DNA of 64,000 nt from positions 124,001 to 188,000 of the forward strand of contig CAVVSF010000012.1 in NCBI GenBank assembly GCA_963750915.1, read 5' to 3'. Positions within the stretch are counted from its first letter, which is position 1. Each line of letters opens with the position of its first letter. A program made the translations under genes and the position numbers. Positions 11,672 to 21,650 of this stretch are shown here, piece by piece. The notes below the pieces were generated by a model. That model had not been told where the DNA came from and ran no database searches. It saw only the letters and a list, made by a program, of their open reading frames with translations. Origin of the DNA: DATBJJ01 sp963750915. Its GTDB lineage: Bacteria > Acidobacteriota > Vicinamibacteria > Vicinamibacterales > 2-12-FULL-66-21.

Positions 11672-12565
11672 TTACCGTGGGCCGAGCAGCCGCATCGGGT
11701 TGGTCAGCTTGTCGTTGACCCAGATCTCGTAGTGCAGGTGCGGGCTCGTCGAACGGCCGGTCGAGCCGACGTATCCGAGGACATCGCCGCGATTGATTTG
11801 CTGCCCGTGCATGACGCCGAAACGCGACAGGTGGCCGTACTTCGTGACGATACCGAAGCCGTGATCGACGACCACCAGGTTGCCGTAGTTGCCGGCCATG
11901 CTCGCGCTCGAGACGACGCCGGCGGCGGGGGCACGCACTGCGTCGCCGTGATCGGCGGAGATGTCGAGGCCGGGATGGAAATCGCGTCCGCCAGTGAAGG
12001 GATCGCGGCGGTTGCCGAAGGAAGACGTGAGCCAGCCGGCGACCGGCCAGATTGAGGGCGTTGCGTCTGCAAGCAGGCGGCGCTTCTCGACGTCGGTGCG
12101 CACGGCGTCGAGCCGGTTCTCGATCGCGCCGAGCACGTCGCGCATCACGCCGAACGCGGTGTCGGCGGGGCCAAAAGCGGATCCGATGACGGCTCCAGCG
12201 ACGCCGCCGCCGATGGCGCGCGACTTCACCGCCGCCGGCAGGCGCTCCATGGCGCGGCTGGCCTCGGGATCGACGGCAGCATTCACACCGATCTCGTCGA
12301 CCGCCTGCTGCAGCGTCGCGATCTGCGACGCGAGCTGGCCGGTGGCTTCGCGGTAGTTGGCGTTCTCTACGGTGAGTTGCGCGTTGGTGACGGTGAGCTC
12401 GTCGAGCGCGGCCTTCGCGCTCCAGCGGGCGCCGAGTCCGATCAGGATCGGCAGCGTCAGGGCGGTGACTACGGTGATGAGCGTCGGTCGCAGGGGAAGA
12501 GTGAAGCGCCGAATCACACCGGTTTGCCGGTCCGCAATGACAACTGAGTAGCGCCTGGAAGCCAC
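11672..12565 (-). CDS. M23 family metallopeptidase (LytM-type murein endopeptidase), membrane-anchored
   Basis: A 297-residue envelope protein likely to cut peptidoglycan cross-links or to activate amidases. A short cytoplasmic N-terminus precedes one hydrophobic segment (about residues 30-48), then a coiled-coil-like stretch (LTVTNAQLTVENANYREAT), then the peptidase domain. HPGLDISADHGDAV, KYGHLSRF and HLHYEIWVND carry the zinc and active-site histidines. The GTG start has AAGGAG 4 nt upstream. It lies between a ComM-like gene and secA, all on the minus strand. Confidence 0.9.
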   Translation of the reverse strand: MASRRYSVVIADRQTGVIRRFTLPLRPTLITVVTALTLPILIGLGARWSAKAALDELTVTNAQLTVENANYREATGQLASQIATLQQAVDEIGVNAAVDPEASRAMERLPAAVKSRAIGGGVAGAVIGSAFGPADTAFGVMRDVLGAIENRLDAVRTDVEKRRLLADATPSIWPVAGWLTSSFGNRRDPFTGGRDFHPGLDISADHGDAVRAPAAGVVSSASMAGNYGNLVVVDHGFGIVTKYGHLSRFGVMHGQQINRGDVLGYVGSTGRSTSPHLHYEIWVNDKLTNPMRLLGPR

Positions 12566-12690
12566 GTCTCTCCTTGGGCGCCTCCCCCCGACGCCCTAGA
12601 AATCGATGAAGGTGAATCGGAACTCTACCACACGGTGCCGACCGCGCGGAAGCGATGGGCGCCGTAATGGCCGAGCTTTGACAACGATCG

Positions 12691-14200
12691 TCAGCCGTGA
12701 TCGCCGCGATACTGCAGAGCCTCCGCGAGATGCAGCGCCGACACGCGGTCGGCCTCTTCCAAATCTGCGATCGTCCGGGCGACGCGAAGCACGCGGTCGT
12801 AGCCGCGCGCGCTCAGCGACAACCTGGCGAGCGCCTTCGCCATGAGCGCGCGAGCGTCGGCGTCCAGCGCTGCGCGCGAGCGCAGCGCGCGCCCGGACAG
12901 GCGGGCGTTCAGGCGGCCGCCCCGCGCCAGCTGCCTGGAGCGCGCCCGGCACACGCGTTCGCGGATCGTGCCAGAGGCGACGCCGGCTTCGGCGTCCTGC
13001 AGCTCGCGGGCCGGTACCGCGGCGACCGGCACCGTGAGATCGAGTCGATCGCGGAGCGGGCCCGACAAGCGCGAGGCATAACGCGCGACCTGCGCCGCGG
13101 CGCAGCGGCAGGGCCGCGCCGCGTCGCCGAGGAATCCGCAAGGGCAGGGGTTCATCGCGCCGATCAGCATGAACCGGGCAGGGAAGACCACCGTACGCGC
13201 GGCGCGCGCGATGCGTACGCATCCCTCCTCGACCGGCTGCCGCAGCACTTCGAGCACGTGGCGGCTGAACTCCGGCATCTCGTCGAGGAAGAGGACGCCG
13301 TGATGCGCCAGGCTGATCTCGCCGGGGCGAGGCAGCTGACCGCCGCCGACCAGCGCTACGTCCGAGATCGTGTGATGCGGCGCGCGAAACGGCCGCTCCG
13401 GCAGCAGCCGGGTGCCGGCCGGCAGCAGGCCGGCGACGGAATGGATCGACGTTGCCTCCAGCGCCTCGTCAAAGGAGAGCGGCGGCAGGATCGTGGCGAC
13501 GCGGCGCGCCATCATCGTTTTTCCCGCGCCGGGCGGGCCCACCATCAGCGGTGTTATGGCCGCCCGCGGCGGCGATCTCCAGCGCCCGCCGCGCCAGGGC
13601 CTGCCCGTGGACGTCGGCGAAGTCACCCTCGAACCCGGTCTCGACGGACACGGTCTCGGCGGTTGCCGCCGGCGGCGGCGCGAAGCCGGCGGGATCGTCG
13701 AGCGCCGCGACCGCCTCGTTGAGCGAGCGGACCGGATACAGGCGGAGCCCCTCGACGACGGCCGCCTCGGCGCGATTCGGATCGGGCAGCAGCAGGGCGC
13801 GATAGCCGTCGCGCCGGGCCGCGGCGGCGATTGGCAACACGCCACGCGCCTGCTGAATCGCGCCGTCGAGGGACAACTCGCCGAGCACCAGCGTGTCGTC
13901 GAGATCGCGCCGCGGCAGGCGTCCGGCGGCGGCGAGCAGCCCGAGCGCGATCGGCAGATCGAACGCGGAGCCCGCCTTTCGCAGGTCGGCCGGGGCGAGG
14001 TTGACGGTGATGCGATGCGGCGGAAATTCGAAGCCGCAGTTGCGGATCGCGCTGCGAACGCGATCGCGGCTCTCGCGCACGCTCGCGTCCGGCAGTCCGA
14101 CGAGATGGAACCCCGGAAGTCCGAACGAGACGTCGACCTCGACCTGGACGACGGCGGCGTCGATGCCGAAGACGGCGGCGGTGCGAATGCAGGCGAGCAC
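12691..14200 (-). CDS. ComM/YifB family Mg-chelatase-like AAA+ ATPase (frameshifted)
   Basis: Reconstructed length about 502 residues, usual for the family. ComM is known as a branch-migration helicase in natural transformation in some proteobacteria; the role here is inferred from family. The N-terminal part starts MLACIRTAAVFGIDA and contains VNLAPADLRKAGSAFDLPIA. The ATPase part shows Walker A VGPPGAGKTMMARR, the segment GVLFLDEMPEF and AMNPCPCGFLGD. The frame breaks at a GG pair at 13550-13551: removing one base restores GGHNTLMVGPPG. The GTG start fits the family N-terminus; no clear ribosome site is seen. The shift is probably an assembly error. Confidence 0.88.
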
Positions 14201-14320
14201 GCCGTGGGCGGTGCAAGAGGCGGTGCCCGCCGCAATCCCGCGCCAAACCGCGGCCCGTCGTCGGCTGGTTGCGGATCTGGCGATCGCGCGCCGCTGCCCG
14301 GATCGCAGAATCTGCGACGG

Positions 14321-16088
14321 CTAGCGCGCGATCTCGAGCCGGGTTCCGGGCGTGATGCGATTGGAGTTCAGTCGGTTGAGCGACTTGATCCTGTCGACGG
14401 TGGTGTCGAACTGCCGCGCGATGCCGAAGAGCGTATCGCCGCGCTTGACCCGATAAGTCGTCGTCTTGGCCGATGCCGTCTGCGTCACCGCGGCCGCGCG
14501 TTTCGGCGCCACCGGCGTCGGCTCTTCGCCGTCGGCCGTAGCGGCCACCGACGCGCTGCCCGAGATCGCGCGTGACGCCACCTCGCTCGGCGCCGCGGGG
14601 CGGCTGTTGGTCGCCAGCAGCGTCGCCGGCGCGCGCGGGACCACGAGCGACTGGCCGACCTTGACGCGCGACTTGATCGTCAGGCCGTTGGCCTCGGCGA
14701 GGTCGACCCGGCTGACCTTGAGCCTGCGCGCGATCGTCGCGAGCGTTTCACCCTTCCTGACCGTGTACCAGGTCAGCGCGACGAGCTCGTTTGCCGACGC
14801 CGACGCCAGCCTGGTCGAGAAATCCGACGCCGTGCCCTTCGGCACCTTGAGCTCGTACTGCGTCTTCAGCGGTGTCGTCCAGCGGCGGAGCTCCGGGTTC
14901 AGCATCTGGATCTCGTCGATGCTGTGGCCCGTCCACTCGGCGACGCGACGCAGGTCGACCGCGCGCGGGACGATAACCGTCTCGTAGTCGATCGGAGCTT
15001 CCGGGGTGACGTCGAAGCCGGTACTGCGACGGGTTCTTGGCGACGATGATAGCGGCCAGGATCAACGGCACGTACTCTCGGGTCTCCCGCGGCAGGTAGC
15101 GCGTCGACGCCGACAGAGACCAGAAGTCGCTTTCTCCCGAGCGTTTGATCGCGCGCTGGACGCGGCCGAGGCCGCCGTTGTAGGCCGCGAGGACGAGGTG
15201 CCAGTCGCCGTCGAAGAGAGTGTGAAGCAGCTTGAGGTATTTGGCGGCGGCGACCGTCGCCTTCTCGGGGTCGGACCGTTCGTCCACGTACCAGTTGGTC
15301 TTCAGCCCCTGCTCGGTTGCGGTTGCCCGCATGAACTGCCACGGCCCCTTGGCGCTCGCTTTCGACAGGGCGTTGGTCTTGAAGCCGCTCTCGATGATGG
15401 GGATGTAGGCGAGATCGAGCGGCAGGCCCGCTTCCTTGAACACGCCGTGAATCATCGGCAGGTAGCGGCTGCCGCGCGTCAGGCTTTCCTGGATGTAATC
15501 CCGGAGGCGTCCCTGAAAGAGCTCGACATACTCGAGGACCCGCTCGTTCTGCGGAATCGGCACGTCGTGCTCGGTCGAGGCGAGGTCGTCTTTGACTGTC
15601 TTCTCGGTGGCCGCGTCGGCGGCCGGCTTCGGGAAGGTCGCGATCTTCAGGAGCTCGTCGATCGAGGCAGGCTCGTACTTCTTTTCGACGAAGCCGTCGC
15701 CCTGGGCCAGGGCCGTGACCTCGTGTGCGTTGATGCGATCGACGAGCCGGTCGAAATGCTCGCGCAGCCGCGGTTCGGTGCGCGCGCCGTAGGGCGATTC
15801 GAGGAGGACTTCGATGGCGCGGTCGAACTCTGCCCGCGCTTTGTCGAGGTGGCCGAGTCGCAACTCGCTCTCGCCGGCATTGAAATGCCGCTGCGACGTC
15901 TCGATCAGGGCGGTTACGGGATCCTTGGCGGGAGCTGGCTGGGAAACGGGGCCCGCAGGAGCTGGGGCTGTGGCCGGCGTGGTCGCGGCGGTCTTGGGCT
16001 TCGGATTCGAACCGCATCCCGCGGCGAACGTCGCGACGCAACACAGTCCAGCGGTCGCCAGCTTGGACAGCCAGGCTCGATCAATCAT
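14321..16088 (-). CDS. MltD-like lytic murein transglycosylase lipoprotein with two LysM domains (frameshifted)
   Basis: Reconstructed at about 588 residues. A lipoprotein signal ends at ATFAAGC with Cys25, so it is probably anchored in the outer membrane. The SLT domain contains the catalytic glutamate in IPIIESGFKTNALSKASAKG and LAAYNGGLGRV. Two C-terminal LysM domains follow (YTVRKGETLATIARR and YRVKRGDTLFGIARQ), which bind peptidoglycan. The frame breaks at GG 15020-15021; removing one base joins KNPSQY to GFDVTPEAP. I use the ATG at 16088, which has AGGGAG 8 nt upstream; a longer in-frame start adds 32 residues before the signal peptide and is unlikely. Confidence 0.9.
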
Positions 16089-16218
16089 GCGGGGCGCTCC
16101 CTTGCCGCGTCCGTCAGACCCGTCGGAGAGTCTTGGCGTGCTGGACGTCCTGGCCCGTGGCCGCGGCGAGTTATCAATTCCCACGACAAGTGAGAACCCT
16201 GAACATGCTGGGGCCGTT

Positions 16219-16248
16219 AGGATACCATCCGGCCGAGCCGTCGGTCAA
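16219..16248 (-). promoter_or_regulatory. Sigma70-like promoter of the MltD-like gene
   Basis: Minus strand: TTGACC, 18 nt, TATCCT, about 130 nt before the ATG. It sits just downstream of the aldehyde dehydrogenase stop at 16288, so the transglycosylase gene is probably its own unit. Confidence 0.45.
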
Positions 16249-16287
16249 ACAGTAACCCCAACGCCATCAAGGGGAAGCGGGTTAAGG

Positions 16288-18078
16288 TCAACGCGGCCAT
16301 TCGGCCTGCACGAACAGCCGGTGCTGCTCCCCGAGATCGCGCGCCGCCGGCGTCACGATGGTCCGCTCGCCCACGACCAGCTTTCGGCCCTGCCGCATGG
16401 CCTGCCGGACGTCGTCTTCGCACACGAAATCGAGCGGCTTTGATAACGGTTCCGACGGTCCGGGCGATGGCGCAGCCTTCGGCGAGGGGGCGGACGGTGC
16501 TGCCGCGGGCGTCGGTGCCGCAGTAGACACCTCCGGTGCCGTACCCCCGCTGAAGCCGCGTGACACCAGGAACTGATCGATCCGGCGGGCCAGAGGAGCC
16601 GCGGCGATGCCGCCCGGTTCTGGAGGCGGCGCCGGCGCCTTCGGCAGCCGGTCGGCGCCGGCCGGCGGCGGAGTGGCTACCGCGGTTCCGGCTGCGGGCT
16701 TGAGATGCGCGACCGGTGTCACCTCGTAGGCGATGCGCTTGATATTCAGCAGGTGCCGCGGCGAGATGTTGTCGGACGTGATGTTGCCGCCGTAGCCGCC
16801 GCAGCCGAGCGTCATCGCCGGGTCGAGGCCGGTCGACAACCCGATCGACCCGTGCGTCGTCGGCGAATTGACGACAATGCGGAAAGCTGGTTTCTTCAGG
16901 CCGAACTGCAGAATCACGTCGTCGTTGCGGGAGTGGATCGACATCGTGTGACCCATGCCGCCGTAGCGGAGAATCTGCTTGCAGCGCTCGCAGCCCTCAC
17001 GCCAGTCGCTCACGACGTAGAAGGACAGGACCGGGCAGAGTTTCTCCACCGACAGGGGATAGTCGCGGCCGACGCCGGTCAGTTCGGCAAGCAGCACGCG
17101 GGTCCCCGGCGCGACGGTGATGCCGGCCTGCTGGGCGATGTAGGTCGCGGGCCGGCCGACCAGCGCCGGATTCGGCAGCCGCTGCGGGCTGAGGAGGACG
17201 CGCGCGACGGCATCCATCTCGCTGGCGCGGAGGAAATGGCCGCCGTTGGCGGCAAACTGCCGTTTCACTTCGTCGACGATCGGCGCGTCGACGACGACCG
17301 AGTTCTCGGACGAGCAGAGGACGCCGTTGTCGAACGTCTTGCCGGTGACGACGTCGCGGACGGCCTTGACGACGTCGGCGGTGCGTTCGATGAACGCCGG
17401 CGCGTTGCCCGGGCCGACGCCGTAGGCCGGTTTGCCGGCGCTGTAAGCGGCGCGGACGAGGCCCATGCCGCCGGTGGCGAGGATCACTGCCGTCTCGCGG
17501 GCCTTCATCAGCTCCTGCGTGCCCTCGAGCGTCACGGTCGTCATCCACCCGATCGCGCCCTCCGGCGCGCCGGCGCGCCGCGCCGCTTCGTGCATGACCT
17601 CGGCGACGCGCGTGATGCACCGCACCGCGGACGGATGCGGGCTGATAACGATCGGGCAGCGCGCCTTGAGCGAGATGAGGATCTTGTAGATCGCCGTCGA
17701 CGTCGGGTTGGTCGACGGGACGATCGCGGCGACGACGCCGAACGGCTCGGCGATCTCGATCACCTTTCGATCCTCGATCCGCTGGACGACGCCGACCGTC
17801 TTCATCGGCCGGATGAACTTGTAGACCTTGTCCGACGCGAAGAGATTCTTCTGGACCTTGTCGGCGACGACGCCGTAGCCGGTCTCTTCATGAGCGAGCC
17901 GCGCGAAGGCTTCCGCCTGGGCCGTCGCGGCCTGCGCCATCGCCTCGACGATGGCATCGATCTGTTCCTGGGTGAGCTCGGCGAGCGCGTCGGCGGCCGC
18001 CTTGGCGCGGCGGACGAGCGTGCGGGCTTCGTGAATGGAGGTCAGATCGCGATCGGTCTGGGCCGTGGACTGCGCCAT
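16288..18078 (-). CDS. Microcompartment CoA-acylating aldehyde dehydrogenase (PduP/EutE type) with long C-terminal extension
   Basis: A 596-residue enzyme that would oxidise an aldehyde to acyl-CoA inside a bacterial microcompartment. The catalytic cysteine is Cys255 in FDNGVLCSSENSVVVD. The core ends near residue 460, about the length of EutE. A proline- and alanine-rich linker follows, then an amphipathic segment PLARRIDQFLVSRGF (about 495-509) like an encapsulation peptide, a second linker, and a small tail domain (548-590) with TIVTPAARDLGEQH. From memory, similar tails occur in other microcompartment-associated proteins such as EutT-like ones. It is 17 nt downstream of a shell-protein gene, which supports the assignment. 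Aldehyde chain length is not predictable here. Confidence 0.92.
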   Translation of the reverse strand: MAQSTAQTDRDLTSIHEARTLVRRAKAAADALAELTQEQIDAIVEAMAQAATAQAEAFARLAHEETGYGVVADKVQKNLFASDKVYKFIRPMKTVGVVQRIEDRKVIEIAEPFGVVAAIVPSTNPTSTAIYKILISLKARCPIVISPHPSAVRCITRVAEVMHEAARRAGAPEGAIGWMTTVTLEGTQELMKARETAVILATGGMGLVRAAYSAGKPAYGVGPGNAPAFIERTADVVKAVRDVVTGKTFDNGVLCSSENSVVVDAPIVDEVKRQFAANGGHFLRASEMDAVARVLLSPQRLPNPALVGRPATYIAQQAGITVAPGTRVLLAELTGVGRDYPLSVEKLCPVLSFYVVSDWREGCERCKQILRYGGMGHTMSIHSRNDDVILQFGLKKPAFRIVVNSPTTHGSIGLSTGLDPAMTLGCGGYGGNITSDNISPRHLLNIKRIAYEVTPVAHLKPAAGTAVATPPPAGADRLPKAPAPPPEPGGIAAAPLARRIDQFLVSRGFSGGTAPEVSTAAPTPAAAPSAPSPKAAPSPGPSEPLSKPLDFVCEDDVRQAMRQGRKLVVGERTIVTPAARDLGEQHRLFVQAEWPR

Positions 18079-18095
18079 GGGGGACCGAAGAGAGA

Positions 18096-18395
18096 TCAGG
18101 ACGCCTTCGCGTCCTTAGCTGCCGGGAGCTTGGGCAGCACCTTCTCGACCTCGGCGTGAGGACGCGGGATGACGTGGACCGAGACCAGTTCCCCCACACG
18201 CCGCGCCGCCGCCGCCCCGGCATCCGTGGCCGCCTTGACCGCGCCGACGTCGCCGCGCACGAGAACGGTCACGTAGCCGGCGCCGATGTACTCCTTGCCG
18301 ACGAGTACGACGTTCGCCGCCTTGACCATGGCGTCGGCTGCCTCGATCGATCCAATGAGACCCTTGGTCTCGACCATTCCTAACGCGTCGGACAT
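18096..18395 (-). CDS. Bacterial microcompartment hexameric shell protein (BMC-H, PduA/EutM family)
   Basis: A 99-residue single BMC-domain protein; hexamers of this family tile the facets of the shell. MVETKGLIGSIEAADAMVKAA, the KEYIGAGYVTVLVRGDVGAV strand region and RVGELVSVHVIPRPH are diagnostic. A GAGGAG box lies 6 nt before the ATG. It is first in a two-gene unit with the aldehyde dehydrogenase. No pentameric (BMC-P) or trimeric (BMC-T) shell gene, PduL-type acyltransferase or signature enzyme is in the window. Confidence 0.95.
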   Translation of the reverse strand: MSDALGMVETKGLIGSIEAADAMVKAANVVLVGKEYIGAGYVTVLVRGDVGAVKAATDAGAAAARRVGELVSVHVIPRPHAEVEKVLPKLPAAKDAKAS

Positions 18396-18496
18396 CCTGC
18401 TCCTCGTGCTCCTCGGGGCGCCTGGTTCGCGTCGCGCCGGCGTCAGGTACCCGGCGGGGCGCGCAGATGACAGCGAATCGGGCGAAGGCTAACATA

Positions 18497-18525
18497 TTGC
18501 CGTACCTCGAACAACTGCGTTAGCA
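18497..18525 (+). promoter_or_regulatory. Sigma70-like promoter upstream of the lipoprotein gene
   Basis: TTGCCG, 17 nt, TTAGCA, ending 42 nt before the ATG at 18568. It lies in the divergent interval with the BMC shell gene. Confidence 0.4.
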
Positions 18526-18567
18526 TCACCCGTTCATCAGTCCGCGTTCCGTAAGCGCCACCCAGCT

Positions 18568-19425
18568 ATGTTCAACCGCTCGATTGCCACTGCCGCCGCC
18601 GTTCTGTCCGTTGCCGTCGTCGCCGGCTGTAACCGCAAGCCCGAAACCGTCCCCTGCGTCGCGACCGCGACGGTGTCGATGCCGAGGGACCGCGCGGCGA
18701 TCGGCAGCCCGCTGAAGATGACCTACAAGTTCGACGTGACGCAGCCGATCTCGTCGGACTTCGTCGTCTTCGTCCACGTTCTCGACGACCAGGGTGATTC
18801 GCTGTGGGGCGACGACCACCAGCCGCCGCAGCCGACGTCCACCTGGAAGCCGGGGCAGAAGATCGAGTACACGCGGACGATTTTCGTTCAGAACTACCCG
18901 TATATCGGGCCGGCCCACGTGCGCGTCGGTCTGTATCAGCCGAGTTCCAGCCAGCGGCTGCCGCTCTGCAATACCGAGCTCGCACGGCAGGAATACGAAG
19001 TGCTCAAGTTCCAGCTGCTGCCGCAGTCGGAGAACATCTTCCTCATCTATAAGGACGGCTGGCACCCCGCTGAGGTGTCCCCGGACAACGCCACCGTCGA
19101 GTGGCAGTGGACGAAGAAGGCGGCGACGATTTCGTTCAAGAACCCGAGGAAGGATGGCACCTTCTACCTCGAGTACGACGCCCGGATCGATCAGTTCAGC
19201 CCGGCCCAGCAGGTGACCATCCGCTCGGGCAGCCAGGTCATCGGGACGTTCGCGGCCGACTCGAAGACCACCAAGCTCGTCTCGTTCCCACTGACAGCGG
19301 CTCAACTTGGCGATACGGACATGGCGGAGATCACGCTGGAGGTCGATAAGGTGTTTGCACCAGGCGGATCGGACCCGCGCGAGCTCGGTATTCGGGTCTT
19401 TCACGCGTTCGTCGAGCCCAACTAG
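18568..19425 (+). CDS. Predicted lipoprotein of unknown function
   Basis: 285 residues. The N-terminus MFNRSIATAAAVLSVAVVAGC is a lipoprotein signal, with the lipidated cysteine at position 21. The rest looks all-beta, with alternating hydrophobic strands (DFVVFVHVLDDQGDSLWGDD, ITLEVDKVFAPGG), probably two Ig-like folds. I do not recognise a named family. It stands alone between the microcompartment genes and the SLT transglycosylase and has its own predicted promoter. It might belong to the pilus/secretion region downstream, but nothing proves that. Confidence 0.72.
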   Translation: MFNRSIATAAAVLSVAVVAGCNRKPETVPCVATATVSMPRDRAAIGSPLKMTYKFDVTQPISSDFVVFVHVLDDQGDSLWGDDHQPPQPTSTWKPGQKIEYTRTIFVQNYPYIGPAHVRVGLYQPSSSQRLPLCNTELARQEYEVLKFQLLPQSENIFLIYKDGWHPAEVSPDNATVEWQWTKKAATISFKNPRKDGTFYLEYDARIDQFSPAQQVTIRSGSQVIGTFAADSKTTKLVSFPLTAAQLGDTDMAEITLEVDKVFAPGGSDPRELGIRVFHAFVEPN

Positions 19426-19479
19426 TTTGCGGCGCATCCACCGCCATCGGTCGTGGCCAAAGCGCGACTGTAGCGATTC

Positions 19480-19509
19480 TGGACACAGCCCTGCGGGCGA
19501 TGGTAGTAT
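19480..19509 (+). promoter_or_regulatory. Sigma70-like promoter of the SLT transglycosylase gene
   Basis: TGGACA, 18 nt, TAGTAT, ending 12 nt before the ATG at 19522. The leader would be only about 6 nt long. Confidence 0.4.
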
Positions 19510-19521
19510 GAACTTCTTCGC

Positions 19522-20184
19522 ATGAAGCATCGAATCCTGATGGGCCTGGCCGTCGCGCTCGCCGCGATGGTCTGGGCCACCGACGCCCGGGCCGACATCG
19601 TCTACCTGACGTCCGGCCGCACCATCTCCGTCAAGAGCTACAAGGTCACCGGTGAATCCATCACCCTGACCTTGCGCACCGGCGGGGAAGTCACCTGCGA
19701 CCGCGTGATCATCGAAAAGATTCTTCCCGACGAAGCGCCGTACCCCGTGCCGGCCGCGGCCGGCGAGGCCGACGTCAGGCCCGTGGCTCCCACCGGTTCG
19801 GTGCTGGATGCGACGCCTTACGGTGAGATCATCTCGGCAATGTCCGAGGCTCACGGCGTCGATCCGCTGCTCGTGCGCGCGCTCATCCAGGTCGAATCTA
19901 ACTACAAGCCGCAGGCCCGCTCGCGGAAAGGGGCGATGGGCCTGATGCAGCTGATGCCGTCGACGGCGCGCGTCTACAACGTCCGGAACCCGTTCGATCC
20001 GAAGGCGAACATCGAGGCCGGCATCAAGCACCTCAAGTCTCTGATCGACCGCTACGGGACCGAGCTGGCGCTGGCGGCCTACAACGCCGGTGAAGGTGCC
20101 GTCGCCAAGTTCAACGGCGTCCCGCCGTATCGCGAAACCCGCACCTACGTCTCTCGCATACTCTCGCTCGCCGGGCTCAAGTAG
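19522..20184 (+). CDS. Secreted SLT-family lytic transglycosylase
   Basis: 220 residues with a signal peptide ending near ATDARA. A small N-terminal beta domain (DIVYLTSGRTISVKSYKVTG) of the kind that often precedes SLT domains is followed by the transglycosylase domain. The catalytic glutamate is in ALIQVESNYKPQARSRKGAM; GLMQLMPSTA and LALAAYNAGEGAV complete the motif set. Enzymes of this type open the murein layer for trans-envelope machines. The gene lies directly upstream of the secretion/pilus operon but has a separate promoter. Confidence 0.92.
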   Translation: MKHRILMGLAVALAAMVWATDARADIVYLTSGRTISVKSYKVTGESITLTLRTGGEVTCDRVIIEKILPDEAPYPVPAAAGEADVRPVAPTGSVLDATPYGEIISAMSEAHGVDPLLVRALIQVESNYKPQARSRKGAMGLMQLMPSTARVYNVRNPFDPKANIEAGIKHLKSLIDRYGTELALAAYNAGEGAVAKFNGVPPYRETRTYVSRILSLAGLK

Positions 20185-20299
20185 TCCGGCCGGACGCCGA
20201 GCCCGCCGGAACCGGCGCCGCCCACGTTTTCCGACGCGACGAACGCAGAAATCCCAGCCGACAACCGTCCGCGACTGTCTAAGATGTGGGCGCGCACGG

Positions 20300-20328
20300 G
20301 TGTCACGCGCCCGAGTCCCTGATATAAT
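20300..20328 (+). promoter_or_regulatory. Sigma70-like promoter of the pilus/secretion operon
   Basis: GTGTCA, 17 nt, then a perfect TATAAT at 20323-20328, 79 nt before the ATG at 20408. It is the only strong promoter seen before the gene series that runs to 29464. Confidence 0.55.
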
Positions 20329-20407
20329 CCCGCGAGGCGAGCAGCCGATAATGTCCACAAAGACAAGAGCTTGCGCCGACCAGGCGGGCCTCGACCGATA
20401 GATCCAG

Positions 20408-21616
20408 ATGGAGTTCCGTTGCAGGCTCGGCACCCCGGGCGGCGAAATCATTGAAGGCGTCTACGTCGCTGACAGCGAGGACCGCCTCCGCCGCGAGTTC
20501 GAGGAGAAGGGCCTGTACGTCCTTGCCATTCAGCGTGCTGGCCGGGCGGCGATCGGCTCGCTGGCGCTGCCACGCCGCTCCCGCATCGCCACCCGCGAGT
20601 TTCTCGTCTTCAATCAAGAATTGGCGACACTGCTGAAAGCAGGTATGCCGCTGGTGCAGTCGCTCGACATCCTGCGCCGCCGCGTCAGCAACCCGCTTTT
20701 CAAGACCGTGCTCGACGACGTCCACGACCGGGTCCGCGCCGGCAGCGCGCTCTCCGAATCGTTCGAGGCGCACGGCGCGCTCTTTCCCGGCGTCTACACC
20801 GCCTCGCTGATGGCCGGCGAGAAGAGCGGCAACCTCGAGCAGGTCATCCGGCGGTACGTGTCCTACGTCAAAGTCGTCGAGAGCGTCCGCCGGAAGACGG
20901 TCTCGGCACTCATCTACCCGGCCGTACTGCTCGCGCTGTCGATAATCGTGGTCGGCATCCTGATGCTCCGCGTCGTGCCGCAGTTCAGCGGCTACTACGA
21001 ACAGTTCGGGGCAGAGCTGCCGCTGTCGACGCGCATCATCGTCTCGGTTTCGAACTACGCGACCGCTTATATCGGGTTGATCGTGCTGACGCTGACGGTC
21101 GCCGCCGTCGGGTCGTGGCTGTGGCTGCAGCGGCCAGGCAACCGGAAGCGTTTCGACCGCGCTGTGCTCGCGGTGCCGTCTGTGGGACCGATCGCGCGGA
21201 AGTTCTCGACGTCGCAGGCGACGCGGACGCTGGCGACGCTGCTCGGCGGCGGCATTCCGCTGGTCAACGCGATCGACGTCGCGGCGCGGTCGATCAAGAA
21301 CCGCTTCATGGCCGGCGAACTGCTGACGGCGTCGCAGCAGGTGCGGGAAGGCCGGTCTTTGGCGGCGGCGATGACCGACAGCGGGCAGTTTCCAGACGTC
21401 GCGCTCAAGATGGTCGAGGTCGGCGAGCAGACCGGCGCGCTGCAGGAGATGCTCAACAGCCTCTCGGACTTCTACGATGAGGAGATCGAGACCAGCCTCG
21501 ACCGGTTCGTGACCCTGGTCGAGCCGATTCTGCTGGTCATCATGGGTATCATCATCGCCGGCCTGCTGCTGGCGCTGTACATGCCGCTCTTCAATCTTTC
21601 GAACGCGCTGCGATAG
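20408..21616 (+). CDS. Type II secretion/type IV pilus inner-membrane platform protein (GspF/PilC family)
   Basis: 402 residues with two tandem T2SSF domains and the usual three transmembrane segments (about residues 170-190, 218-240 and 375-397). The polytopic platform couples the cytoplasmic ATPase to growth of the pseudopilus. Segments FNQELATLLKAGMPLVQSLD and TLATLLGGGIPLVNAIDVAA are typical of the two repeats. First gene of the operon; the GspE-type ATPase gene starts 34 nt downstream. Family membership alone does not separate pilus from secretion use. Confidence 0.95.
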   Translation: MEFRCRLGTPGGEIIEGVYVADSEDRLRREFEEKGLYVLAIQRAGRAAIGSLALPRRSRIATREFLVFNQELATLLKAGMPLVQSLDILRRRVSNPLFKTVLDDVHDRVRAGSALSESFEAHGALFPGVYTASLMAGEKSGNLEQVIRRYVSYVKVVESVRRKTVSALIYPAVLLALSIIVVGILMLRVVPQFSGYYEQFGAELPLSTRIIVSVSNYATAYIGLIVLTLTVAAVGSWLWLQRPGNRKRFDRAVLAVPSVGPIARKFSTSQATRTLATLLGGGIPLVNAIDVAARSIKNRFMAGELLTASQQVREGRSLAAAMTDSGQFPDVALKMVEVGEQTGALQEMLNSLSDFYDEEIETSLDRFVTLVEPILLVIMGIIIAGLLLALYMPLFNLSNALR

Positions 21617-21650
21617 GCTTCGAACCCGCGGCTGTGAACGGAATGGACCC

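Noticed and set aside
18526..20451. 641-residue minus-strand frame across the lipoprotein and transglycosylase genes
   Set aside because: It covers two well-supported plus-strand genes and their promoters, and has no domain.
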